A stretch of 64,000 nucleotides of DNA from Opitutaceae bacterium (GTDB lineage Bacteria; Verrucomicrobiota; Verrucomicrobiia; Opitutales; Opitutaceae), in the NCBI GenBank assembly GCA_003164715.1, contig PLTZ01000005.1, positions 55,477 through 119,476 of the forward strand. The letters run 5' to 3'. Positions 42,731 through 50,192 of this stretch are shown here, piece after piece. The position numbers were made by a program, and so were the translations under genes. Each line of letters opens with the position of its first letter. Positions within the stretch are counted from its first letter, which is position 1. The notes beneath the pieces are model-generated. The model searched no databases and was not told the origin of the DNA. It was given only the letters and a program-made list of their open reading frames with translations.

Positions 42731-42868
42731 TCAGGTGATCTTTAATTGTGACGGCGATTCTATCTTGAGGTAGGCGTCAATGGCGCCGCCCTTGGGGTTC
42801 TTTTTCGCTTGGAGATCCTTGAATTTGAGCGTGGGTTTTGCCGTAGCTTTCTTCTTTTGCGAGGCCAT
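42731..42868 (-). CDS. 45-residue Lys-rich peptide with KKNPKGG motif
   Basis: A complete small reading frame: MASQKKKATAKPTLKFKD, then LQAKKNPKGGAIDAYLK and a short IESPSQLKIT tail. The N-terminal half is basic and soluble. The centre carries F-K-D-L-x-x-K-K-N-P-K-G-G, which resembles leader-type regions (LKDLKPKKxxKGG) of small peptides predicted as ribosomally made peptide precursors in several phyla. The rest has no Cys, which speaks against lanthionine formation. The GGAIDAYLKIE part also resembles the first strand of Hcp proteins, but nothing of that fold follows. No modification enzyme or exporter is adjacent. The local DNA is AT-richer than the housekeeping part. Confidence 0.5.
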   Translation of the reverse strand: MASQKKKATAKPTLKFKDLQAKKNPKGGAIDAYLKIESPSQLKIT

Positions 42869-43094
42869 GTTATTCGTGGGTTGTGACGTTCTTTATTGGG
42901 CTAACCAGTTCCGATTAGTGATTGATCGTGCGATTGCGGGACTAATTCGGTGTAGTCGATTCATCTCACGCCTCGCGCTCTGGCGGTCAACTCATTTATG
43001 CCAGTGATTTGTGAATATCACAATTTGTTTACCCATATAGAGTTTCAAAAGTTGAACGATCCACGATATTCTCTACCAATCATTTGCGCCACGT

Positions 43095-43322
43095 TTGAGT
43101 GACCACTGGCTCGCGATCGGCCATCCATCCACCGGATCCCGATTGGCCGCCTTCTTTAACTTTGTTGAGAACTGCCGCCAGGCGGGAATCGATCTGGAGG
43201 CATATTTGATCGATATTATTGTCTGCCTGCCGGACCATCCGGTAATGGACATTGCGGCGTTGTCGCCATGGCAGTGGGGCCCCGCGCCGGCGGCTTCCGC
43301 CACTTCCGCAAACGCGTCTTAG
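43095..43322 (+). pseudogene. IS66-family transposase, C-terminal remnant
   Basis: A 75-residue frame that matches the extreme C-terminus of IS66 TnpC: HWLAIGHPSTGSRLAAFF (family (N/H)WLFVGHPxAGxRSAV), VENCRQAGIDLEAYLIDI (family C+xxGIDPxxYLxDVL), then LPDHPVMDIAALSPWQW (family LPxHPxxxIxELLPxxW). The remaining ~400 residues of the transposase, with its DDE domain, are missing. The TTG at 43095 is only where the frame opens. It is a decayed insertion sequence end. Confidence 0.8.
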
Positions 43323-43417
43323 TCTAGGTCCAAGCCGTTGAGCAAAAGCTGCAACTCGGCGGCTGTCAGTTCGACTTTCGCCTCGCCCGGCTGGGGCCAT
43401 CGGTTAGTCTCAACCAT
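43319..43417 (-). pseudogene. possible IS66 TnpB C-terminal remnant
   Basis: A 32-residue frame ending in WPQPGEAKVELTAAEL and QLLLNGLDLD. The IS66 accessory protein TnpB ends in a similar way (a RF-x-W/F-P-x-P run, then LTAAQLxxLLxGIDL). The same frame stays open upstream to about 43507 (GKPWPQSSYRGRF). In an intact IS66, tnpB precedes tnpC on the same strand; here the piece is antisense and convergent with the TnpC remnant, so the element would be rearranged. Homology is suggestive only. Confidence 0.4.
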
Positions 43418-43709
43418 AAATCGCCCGCGGTATGAAGATTGAGGCCATGGCTTGCCCGTCCAAATCCGGGTGCGTTGAGAGTGCCCGCCGTATGGCCAGT
43501 GGAGAATTCAAGCGGACCCCCAAGGACTGGTGCCTCACGGCGACATCGGGCGACCGGACGGCCTAAAGGCTTGGTGGGCTGGCCGCTATGAACGCGGTCC
43601 CTTGGGGCACCCGCGATATTGCCTCATGTGAATAAAGCGAGAAGCCAGAAAACACCCCATAGCAAGACGGGGCCGGCCGGCTTACCATGCGCCTAAGCCC
43701 CCGCCCATC
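43418..43709. other. non-coding remnant region
   Basis: About 290 bp with no convincing gene. A 44-codon plus-strand frame (43432-43566) and the open minus frame mentioned for the TnpB remnant overlap here; neither has other support. The region seems to be decayed mobile-element DNA. Confidence 0.3.
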
Positions 43710-43991
43710 ATGCTATTCATGTCCCCAATCTGGTGCTCCTTTGCAAATATTCCCTCGGACGCCGAGGCCGCCTTCGCCTCGTCGTCCAGCTCGTTCTCGC
43801 TCTCCACGCTCGAGGTCACCCACGACTTGGGATTCGCCGGATTTGCCCTTACCGAGCGAAGGGAGCATGATCAGTGGCGCTGGGCCCTTGTCAGTGCGGA
43901 AGGCCCGGTAGTCGACGAAGGATGGGAGCAAACGGAATCGGACGCCAAGAGATCCGCAGTAGGAGCCATGCGGCATTTGATTGCGGGTTGA
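43710..43991 (+). CDS. hypothetical protein
   Basis: A 93-residue protein of unknown family. After a Ser-rich stretch (about 24-33) the sequence becomes protein-like: HDLGFAGFALTERREHDQWRWALVSAEG, then GPVVDEGWEQTESDAKRSAV. This could be a small alpha/beta domain. It ends 12 bp before the CheB-like gene and could share its transcript. The ATG at 43719 is an alternative start. The opposite-strand frames here are Arg/Gly-rich shadows. Confidence 0.5.
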   Translation: MLFMSPIWCSFANIPSDAEAAFASSSSSFSLSTLEVTHDLGFAGFALTERREHDQWRWALVSAEGPVVDEGWEQTESDAKRSAVGAMRHLIAG

Positions 43992-44003
43992 TACGGGCCC
44001 GCC

Positions 44004-44666
44004 ATGCAGCCTGCCCGAAACCTTTCGGCGAGGAACGACCGACCCGAACCCCTGTCAGTGGTCTGCTTCGGGGCGTCGGCGGGCGGCCTGGATGCCTACC
44101 GCACGATCCTCTCCAATCTGCCAATGGATACCGGGCTGGCCTTCATCATCGTTCACCACCAGCCCGCCGAGGGAAAGTCGTTGCTGACCGAAATCCTTCC
44201 GTACGTCACCAAGATGCCCGTGGTGCTGATCACGGACGGGGAGGTCGTGAAGGCCAACCATGTCTATGTGGTCCCGGCGGGACAGCAGGTTTCCATGGAC
44301 GGGGATCTTTTCCACATTGCGCCCATCGCCAAGGTGGCCGGCTGGCCGAAGAACATTTCCGTGTTTCTGCAGTCGCTTGCGGACGACAGGAAGAAGCGGG
44401 CCATAGCGGTCATCCTTTCGGGGTTCGATTCGGACGGCGCTGCCGCGCTCCAATCGATCAAGGACGAGGGAGGCATTGTCATTGCCCAGGACTTTCAAAC
44501 GGCAAAGCAGCCCGACATGCCAAAAAGCGCCGTGAGGACGGGTTGCGTGGACTATCTGCTGTCTCCCCCTGAAATCGCGGGCGAGCTCGTGCGCATCGCG
44601 GCCGAGCGCGGTCATATTCCCGTCGCGAGGTTTGCCGCACCCAAAGGCGCAGCCGCCAACAATTGA
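44004..44666 (+). CDS. stand-alone CheB methylesterase-domain protein
   Basis: A 220-residue CheB catalytic domain without the receiver domain. The triad is visible: Ser in CFGASAGGLDAY (near 24-30), His in IIVHHQPAEGKS (near 50) and Asp in ILSGFDSDGAAAL (near 140). The middle has NHVYVVPAGQQVSMDG, as in the family (VYVAPPGxHM). CheB hydrolyses methyl esters on chemoreceptors, but solo or phosphorelay-linked CheB proteins have other roles. No other chemotaxis gene is in the window, and the neighbours are stress-type genes, so a non-chemotactic signalling role is plausible. Confidence 0.88.
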   Translation: MQPARNLSARNDRPEPLSVVCFGASAGGLDAYRTILSNLPMDTGLAFIIVHHQPAEGKSLLTEILPYVTKMPVVLITDGEVVKANHVYVVPAGQQVSMDGDLFHIAPIAKVAGWPKNISVFLQSLADDRKKRAIAVILSGFDSDGAAALQSIKDEGGIVIAQDFQTAKQPDMPKSAVRTGCVDYLLSPPEIAGELVRIAAERGHIPVARFAAPKGAAANN

Positions 44667-44734
44667 AAGCCGGCAGGACGCCGCGGAGCAGCTTGGCTTG
44701 GCGAGCGCGGTCGGTCGGGCCCGCCCCCATGCTT

Positions 44735-45235
44735 TTACCTGGCTCCGCCTGTCTTCTTCTCTGAAGGACCCTCGATGGGAGGCACGCTAATCCCAAGGGC
44801 CGCGCTCAGGTCGATCTCATGGTCCTGCTCCTGCACGATGATGCCGCGTAGGACTTCGCTTAGGGCAAACTCCCCCATCGCCTCGGCCTGGCGGATCCGC
44901 ACCCGATAGCGCGCCACGGTCGCCCTCTCGTTCTCTAGGTCCGCTCGCAGCATCTCCACCGGGTCATTAGACGTCTTGACCGGCTTTGGCACCACACCTG
45001 GCATGCCGCCCAGGTAATCGATCTGCTTTGCGATCTTGATGGCGTGCGCGAGCTCCTCGCCGGCATGCGCCTCAAGTTGGCGAGCAATGTCGGTGTACGC
45101 CGCCCCCTTGAGGACCTGGCTGTACACTGTGTAAGCGATGATGGCTTGGTACTCTCCTGCAAGATCCTCGTTCAGCAGATAGATCATCTGCTCACGCGTG
45201 ATGCTGGGCTCGGTTCCTGTCTCGTCCTTGAGCAT
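44735..45235 (-). CDS. ferritin-like domain protein (bacterioferritin/Dps-like)
   Basis: A 166-residue four-helix protein. Di-iron ligand motifs are visible: Glu in DLAGEYQAIIAYT, Glu and His in HAGEELAHAIKIA, Glu in LENERATVARY, and Glu/His in IVQEQDHEIDLSA. The spacing is that of ferritin-like proteins (E, ExxH, E, ExxH), and the length matches bacterioferritin. Likely iron storage or peroxide detoxification in the cytoplasm. It lies beside dodecin and a small lipoprotein on the same strand, which suggests a stress-response group. Confidence 0.88.
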   Translation of the reverse strand: MLKDETGTEPSITREQMIYLLNEDLAGEYQAIIAYTVYSQVLKGAAYTDIARQLEAHAGEELAHAIKIAKQIDYLGGMPGVVPKPVKTSNDPVEMLRADLENERATVARYRVRIRQAEAMGEFALSEVLRGIIVQEQDHEIDLSAALGISVPPIEGPSEKKTGGAR

Positions 45236-45316
45236 GTTGCCTCCTGGTTTCTATTTGGGGTTACGGGCCGGAAAGGGTTCCGCGTTGGCCTGCTGCACCT
45301 GCCGGCCCCAGGTTCG

Positions 45317-45526
45317 TCAGCCCTCCACGGAGAAGCCGACCTTGATCGTCACCTGCCAATGGTGCACCCGTCCCTTTACGATGTCGCCGCGCGTGTCGAC
45401 CACCTGAAACCAGCGAAGGTTCTTGGCGGTCTTGTGCGCGTGTCTGACGGCGTTCTTGACGGCATCCTCCACGGACAGCGTGGAAGTGCCCGTGAGTTCG
45501 CAGAGTTTGTAGACGTGGTCTTTCAT
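45317..45526 (-). CDS. dodecin-family flavin-binding protein
   Basis: A 69-residue protein with the full dodecin pattern: [23 protein letters not shown] at the N-terminus, [15 protein letters not shown] in the middle with the aromatic that stacks on flavin, and WQVTIKVGF at the end. Dodecins form hollow dodecamers that store flavin and protect cells from its photochemistry. The ATG at 45526 gives the standard length; a frame to 45550 adds eight residues. Confidence 0.93.
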   Translation of the reverse strand: MKDHVYKLCELTGTSTLSVEDAVKNAVRHAHKTAKNLRWFQVVDTRGDIVKGRVHHWQVTIKVGFSVEG

Positions 45527-45591
45527 AGGCTCTTCGTGCATTTGATCCACATTCGGGCCTCTTCAAGCCCGCCGTTGTGGGGTCTCAAGTC

Positions 45592-45750
45592 TTACTTTGT
45601 CTGGGTGTCCGTCGTCGTCGTCGTCGTCGGACCGGGAACCGTCGTCTGTTGCGACGTTGTGGTTGTGCTGTGCGTCGTGTCAGTGGATGCACACGCGGAC
45701 AGTGAGAAAAGGGCGATGGCGACAAGGCCGGGGACGATGAGCTTCTTCAT
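45592..45750 (-). CDS. tiny Thr-rich lipoprotein
   Basis: A 52-residue protein. It has a clear lipoprotein signal (MKKLIVPGLVAIALFS, then lipobox LSAC with Cys near residue 20). The 32 residues after the Cys are nearly all Thr, Ser, Gln and Pro, ending TTTTTTDTQTK. No fold is expected; such peptides may be surface tethers or spacers. It is in the same orientation as the dodecin and ferritin-like genes. Confidence 0.75.
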   Translation of the reverse strand: MKKLIVPGLVAIALFSLSACASTDTTHSTTTTSQQTTVPGPTTTTTTDTQTK

Positions 45751-46089
45751 GGATGGGATGTTTTCGTTGTTATTGCAGTGCGCTCCACGATAACATTGCG
45801 GGGTGGCAGGGTGGTATGGGGTGTTGGCCCCGTATCCGCCCGGGACCAATGTTTTCGCGGTTGGTCGGATCCTCTTGCCGGGCCACAACCGTGACATGCG
45901 CTCCGCCTGTGCCGCTAATCGGGGGTAACATGCCGGGGGTCAGGCCTGTAGGGAAAGGCCCTCTATTCTATTTCGGCACACGTCAAGAGGTCCCATCAGG
46001 AAACCGGGGTGCGTTCCGCAGGCCGCTTACGAGGCAACAGCGGCAATGACGAGCGTTTGACCCTGGGTTAGCGATCTCCACTAATTTCC
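45751..46089. other. divergent intergenic region
   Basis: About 340 bp between the tiny lipoprotein (minus) and the epimerase (plus). It should hold promoters for both. No gene with support, no riboswitch-like fold and no clear -35/-10 pair could be named. Confidence 0.4.
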
Positions 46090-47352
46090 ATGCAAGCCGA
46101 AGAGCGACCCCTCAAACCCGTCCCGCCCTCGATGAGTCCCGCCATCCTCAACGATTACGCTCGCCGCATTGAGGACGATCTTCGCGGGAACATCCTACCC
46201 TTCTGGATCGAAAGGGTCGTCAACCACGCGGACCGCGGTTTCCACGGCTCGCTGACGAACGACCTCGAGGTGGACCCCGCGGCGGAGCGCGGAGTCGTGC
46301 TCACCTCGCGCATCCTCTGGGCGTATTCAGCCGCGTATTCGCGGTACCTCGACCCGGCTTATCTCGCGATGGCCGACCATGCCTACCGGGACCTGCAGGC
46401 GCGTTTCCGCGACTTGGAGCACGGAGGCTACTGGTGGTCCATCGCGGCCGACGGCGCGGTCCTTCAAGCCCACAAGCAAGTGCTGGGCGAGGCCTTCGCA
46501 ATCTACGCGCTCGCCGAGTACCACGCGGCGACCGGCCGACGTGAACCCCTCGATCAGGCGATCGCCACCTATCGGCTCATCGAGGAGCACGCCTCGGCCC
46601 GCCATGGCGGTTACCTCGACGCTGTCGGCCGGGCGTGGGAGCCCGTCTCGCGCTTTCGCCTGAGCGGCGAGGCCCTGAACACGCCGAAGTCGCAGGACAC
46701 ACACCTCCACGTCCTGGAGGCCTACACCCGCCTCCTCACGGTCTGGCCGGATCCGGCCCTGCATTCGGCGCTCGCAAGGTTGGCGGAGGTCATGCTCGAG
46801 CGCATCGTCAATCCCCTGACCGGGCACCTGGGCCAGTTCTTCGCCGAGGACTGGACGCTGGGCTCGGACCTGATCGCCTACGGCCACGACATCGAGGCGG
46901 CCTGGCTCCTGACGCTGGCGGCCGATGCGCTCCGCGATGAGGGGCTGACGAAGCGCATCGCGGCCGTGGCGGTCAAGCTCTCCGAAACGACCCTGGCCGA
47001 GGGCGTTGATGCCGACGGCGGACTCTACTACCACGGCGGGCCGGGCGGCCCCACCGACACGAACAAGGAGTGGTGGCCGCAGGCCGAGGCAGTCGTGGGG
47101 TTCCTGAACGCCTACCAGCTCTCGCGCCAGGAGCGCTTCCTCACCGCGGCCCTTCGCACATGGGATTTCATCGAAGCGAGGATCATCGATCACCAGCGGG
47201 GTGAATGGTTCCGGACTGTCACCCGCGAGGGCCGCGTGCTCGACAACGGGCTCAAGGTCGACTTCTGGAAGTGTCCCTATCACAACGGCCGCACAGGCCT
47301 TGAGGCGACGAGGCGCCTGCGAGAAATCGCCATCGAAGCCGGGCAAGCTTGA
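46090..47352 (+). CDS. AGE-family 2-epimerase, cellobiose 2-epimerase-like
   Basis: A 420-residue (alpha/alpha)6-barrel enzyme. Family motifs include LTSRILWAYSAAY, the LNTPKSQDTHLHVLEAYTRL block (N-x-K-x-x-x-T-H-L-H), the catalytic His region IAYGHDIEAAWLL, and NKEWWPQAEAVVGF. It ends with KVDFWKCPYHNGR, which is most like cellobiose 2-epimerases. These convert beta-1,4-glucosyl-glucose to glucosyl-mannose and take part in mannan use. N-acylglucosamine 2-epimerase or mannose isomerase activity cannot be excluded. The first two in-frame ATGs (46090 and 46132) are both possible; the first is used. No signal peptide, so it acts in the cytoplasm. Confidence 0.88.
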   Translation: MQAEERPLKPVPPSMSPAILNDYARRIEDDLRGNILPFWIERVVNHADRGFHGSLTNDLEVDPAAERGVVLTSRILWAYSAAYSRYLDPAYLAMADHAYRDLQARFRDLEHGGYWWSIAADGAVLQAHKQVLGEAFAIYALAEYHAATGRREPLDQAIATYRLIEEHASARHGGYLDAVGRAWEPVSRFRLSGEALNTPKSQDTHLHVLEAYTRLLTVWPDPALHSALARLAEVMLERIVNPLTGHLGQFFAEDWTLGSDLIAYGHDIEAAWLLTLAADALRDEGLTKRIAAVAVKLSETTLAEGVDADGGLYYHGGPGGPTDTNKEWWPQAEAVVGFLNAYQLSRQERFLTAALRTWDFIEARIIDHQRGEWFRTVTREGRVLDNGLKVDFWKCPYHNGRTGLEATRRLREIAIEAGQA

Positions 47353-47401
47353 GCCCGATCAGGGCAAGAAGGCCGGCAAAACCCGTGGCTACCCACGCCA
47401 T

Positions 47402-47421
47402 AGGGTCACCGCGGTGACCCT
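47402..47421. repeat. perfect 20-bp palindrome between convergent genes
   Basis: AGGGTCACCG and its complement meet directly in the 107-bp gap between the epimerase and the large unknown gene, which converge here. As RNA on either strand it forms an 8-bp stem with a CGCG loop, but no U run follows. It may act as a two-way transcription barrier. Confidence 0.55.
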
Positions 47422-47459
47422 GGCATTCGCGGCCATGCGGCCGCCGACCTCCCCTCGGC

Positions 47460-49937
47460 TCAATCGCAGGTCAACTCGTATCCCGTGTCCGCCCTGAAGA
47501 CATAGGGACCCGGCTCGAGCGCGGACGTCGTGGTGAGCATGACGACACCGGGCGCGAATTCCCTTACGTAGGCCGCAACCCGCGTCTCGCCAAACCGGAT
47601 CACGTCGGTGGAGCTGTTCATGATCATAACTCTGCGATTCCCATCCTTCTTGGTCTCAGCGGGCGCGAGCTCGACCGGGGGCCTGCCCGAAGGCAGATTC
47701 CCAACAAAGAGAAGCGTGACTGCCGGCCCTTTTGATTCCGGCCGTGGGTCCTTCCCCGGAAATTCAAAGTACGAAACCTTCTGCTTCTGCTTTTCCCTGG
47801 CAATGAGGCCGATCCCCTGGCTTACGTCCTCCAGGAGATTCAGCGACAGGTGGGCATCGGTTTCCGGGCGCACCGTCTCGACGACCAGATGACCCAGGTT
47901 CCTGGGCAGCGCAGACCATCCTCCGCTGGTAAGCAGATACGCCCCGCCCTCCGTCGGAAACGGCGGGTAGGTCGGCACGCCTGACGGCGAAGCAGGACCC
48001 CCCACGGGCTCGATCCGCGCGCCGAGCAAGATGCGTGCGGGAAACTCTATCGTCCAGGCCGTATCTCCCTCGATCCGGCCCGTTATGACGCTGCCAGAGA
48101 GCGACAAGCGCAGCGCGGTTGCCGCCGGTGTCTTGAGGAACGGGGCATCGAAGTTTTCGTCTGGTTGGAAGGATTCGCGGGCTGCCGCATTGAGGGCCAC
48201 GGAGCTGCCGGAGGGGTCCAGGGCCCCTGAGAACGCCCGGAAGACGTTCGGCCGGCTGAGCGAGACGATGCGTGCGGACATTGCGCCGGTCTTTGGGTCC
48301 AGGCTGTCAATTTCGAGGCGGGCCCTGCTCCTGAAACCCTGCTCCTCGCGAAGGACGCCGTCATAGGCTATCCCGGGCCTGAAGACGTTCACGAGGCGCG
48401 CCGTCCGCTCCAGGCGCTCGGATTCCAGTCGGCGAAAATCCGCATCCGACGCGGCGGCGAGCCGGTAGGTGAATTTCGCGTCCTCCCCGAGCAACGACGG
48501 GCCGTTTGCGCCCAGGCGGAGTTCCAGGTCATCCCGGCATCCAAACACGGATTCCTCCGGGGCGCCCCCCACCGCGTCATTGGAGGCCGCCTGGAGGCGG
48601 ATGGGCTCGCCTCCGGATCGTTTGGCATTGGTGGCAATCTCCCCATGAAGGGGCCGTCCCCACGAGTTCGAAGTGGATTCAATGCGCGCGTCGACAGACG
48701 CACCGTCCTGGGCCCGGGCGACGAAGCGCATGAGAATGGGCTCGGATGCGCCCGAAGAGCGGGATGTGGCGGTTCCAATGAGGACCAACCCAGGCCTCGT
48801 GGCGTCGAGGGCCCCGGCGAACTCCCTGTTCAGGCGATTCTTCACTTCCTCCGCCTGCTGCGGGCTCACGGCGCGGAATTGAAGACTGTAGCGCCGGCTC
48901 TTCCCAAACAGCCCGCGCGCGGGATCCCAATGCAGCGCAAAGGACCACGCCTGGGCGTCCTCCAGAAAGGGCCCCGCCCCGCGGACGGCCTGAGCCGGGT
49001 GGGACGCGAGGCTCAGGGTCGGGCCTTCAGATCCTTCCCCGGGGCTCCAGGCGCCGTCGAAGGCACGCGCCGAAAGCCATCCGCCCTCGTTGCGAAGAAG
49101 CGCTCGCACCTCTCTCCCGGGCGAGACGTCCATGATCTCGAGGTAAAGCACCGTGCCCTGCTCCAGCCCCTCCTCGGTGGCCGTGCCGCGAAGGATCCTT
49201 CCGGGGGCGATCTGGTCAAGGAACCCGCCGCTTAGACCCCCAGCCCCGGCAGAGTGTCCCGAGCCAGGTGCGACGCGCAAGCGGGCAACCCGGCCCGCGA
49301 AGGCCTCGAGGTCGCCGACCAGACTGCGAAGCCGGGCGTCGTCCCGTGGGTCGCCCGCCGAAAAGGTGGGGCTCGGGAAGGCGGTCTGGACGTCGCCCCG
49401 GGGGCCGTCGCCCACGAATCCTCCGGAGACCAGGGCCAATCTCGGTTCGCCGCCAAGACGCACGTCGATGATGCCTTGGAAGTTGAAATCGGACCCGGCA
49501 GGCGACGTCATTTGCAGCACGGATGCCCGGTATGGATCCTCCGGAAAAGGTCCCGCCGCCTGGAATTCGGGGCTTCGCGCGGAGGCGCGCTCCTCCAGGA
49601 GGCGCCGGGCGTCCAATGTCGCCGCGGGATCGGCGCGAAAGGCCCGAAGCAGGTAGTCGGAGGTGTCCACCCTGACGTAGAGGGGCGCGAGCGACCGGGC
49701 GGTCGCCACAACGGCCAACTGCGCCCCGACCCCGTCCCTTTGCAGCGTCACCAAGCGCACCGCGGAAAACCGCAATCGCCCGGCTCCCTGCGTTCGATCG
49801 AGGTAGTCCTCAACCTGCGGTGCGCGCACCGGCGTCCGCCCATGCCACCAGAGCAGGAGGCCGCACGCCATGAGCACGGCGATGGCGATCCCGCCAAGGA
49901 GCTTTCGCCCGGGCGACCTAGGAACCGGTGGCGTCAT
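47460..49937 (-). CDS. large membrane-anchored protein of unknown function
   Basis: An 825-residue protein with one TM near the N-terminus (KLLGGIAIAVLMACGLLLWW, about 12-31) and an otherwise exported body. The body appears to be built from several beta-rich units, with pieces of the type RLRVAPGSGHS, RSRARLEIDSLDPKTGAMSARIV and SLSGSVITGRIEG. The last suggests lipocalin- or sandwich-like strands seen in Verrucomicrobiota proteins that describe molecule-binding shells. A terminal part (PYVFRADTGYELTCD) ends the protein. No known catalytic motif is seen. Starts at 49937 and 49949 are both possible; longer frames are unlikely. It is divergent from the hydrolase gene. Confidence 0.75.
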   Translation of the reverse strand: MTPPVPRSPGRKLLGGIAIAVLMACGLLLWWHGRTPVRAPQVEDYLDRTQGAGRLRFSAVRLVTLQRDGVGAQLAVVATARSLAPLYVRVDTSDYLLRAFRADPAATLDARRLLEERASARSPEFQAAGPFPEDPYRASVLQMTSPAGSDFNFQGIIDVRLGGEPRLALVSGGFVGDGPRGDVQTAFPSPTFSAGDPRDDARLRSLVGDLEAFAGRVARLRVAPGSGHSAGAGGLSGGFLDQIAPGRILRGTATEEGLEQGTVLYLEIMDVSPGREVRALLRNEGGWLSARAFDGAWSPGEGSEGPTLSLASHPAQAVRGAGPFLEDAQAWSFALHWDPARGLFGKSRRYSLQFRAVSPQQAEEVKNRLNREFAGALDATRPGLVLIGTATSRSSGASEPILMRFVARAQDGASVDARIESTSNSWGRPLHGEIATNAKRSGGEPIRLQAASNDAVGGAPEESVFGCRDDLELRLGANGPSLLGEDAKFTYRLAAASDADFRRLESERLERTARLVNVFRPGIAYDGVLREEQGFRSRARLEIDSLDPKTGAMSARIVSLSRPNVFRAFSGALDPSGSSVALNAAARESFQPDENFDAPFLKTPAATALRLSLSGSVITGRIEGDTAWTIEFPARILLGARIEPVGGPASPSGVPTYPPFPTEGGAYLLTSGGWSALPRNLGHLVVETVRPETDAHLSLNLLEDVSQGIGLIAREKQKQKVSYFEFPGKDPRPESKGPAVTLLFVGNLPSGRPPVELAPAETKKDGNRRVMIMNSSTDVIRFGETRVAAYVREFAPGVVMLTTTSALEPGPYVFRADTGYELTCD

Positions 49938-50192
49938 GCACGTGAACATCCATGGCCCCTTCGCCGCAATTGAGCAACCCTGCCATAGACGCCCGGATTC
50001 CTGCGCCGACCGGGGAGCCGCGAGCGATGTCCGAAGGAGGGCACCTTGAGCCATCGCGCGAACCGGCGGTACCGTTGCGGCCTCTTGGGATCAGGAAGGC
50101 TCTTGGCCCAGGGATCCCTCGGGCCCCGGGGGACAGGCGAGGTTGCGATGCACAGGCTGTATCGCCACAACTTCCCCATGCCCCCTTGTTTC

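Noticed and set aside
42735..42790. Hcp (type VI secretion) relation of the 45-residue peptide
   Set aside because: Only about ten residues (GGAIDAYLKIE) resemble the first Hcp strand, and the frame ends directly after. No other type VI gene is present.
42780..43007. 75-residue plus-strand frame with many Phe residues
   Set aside because: It runs antisense to the 45-residue peptide gene, has an implausible mix of Phe/Cys/Trp and no start signal. The minus-strand peptide is the better explanation.
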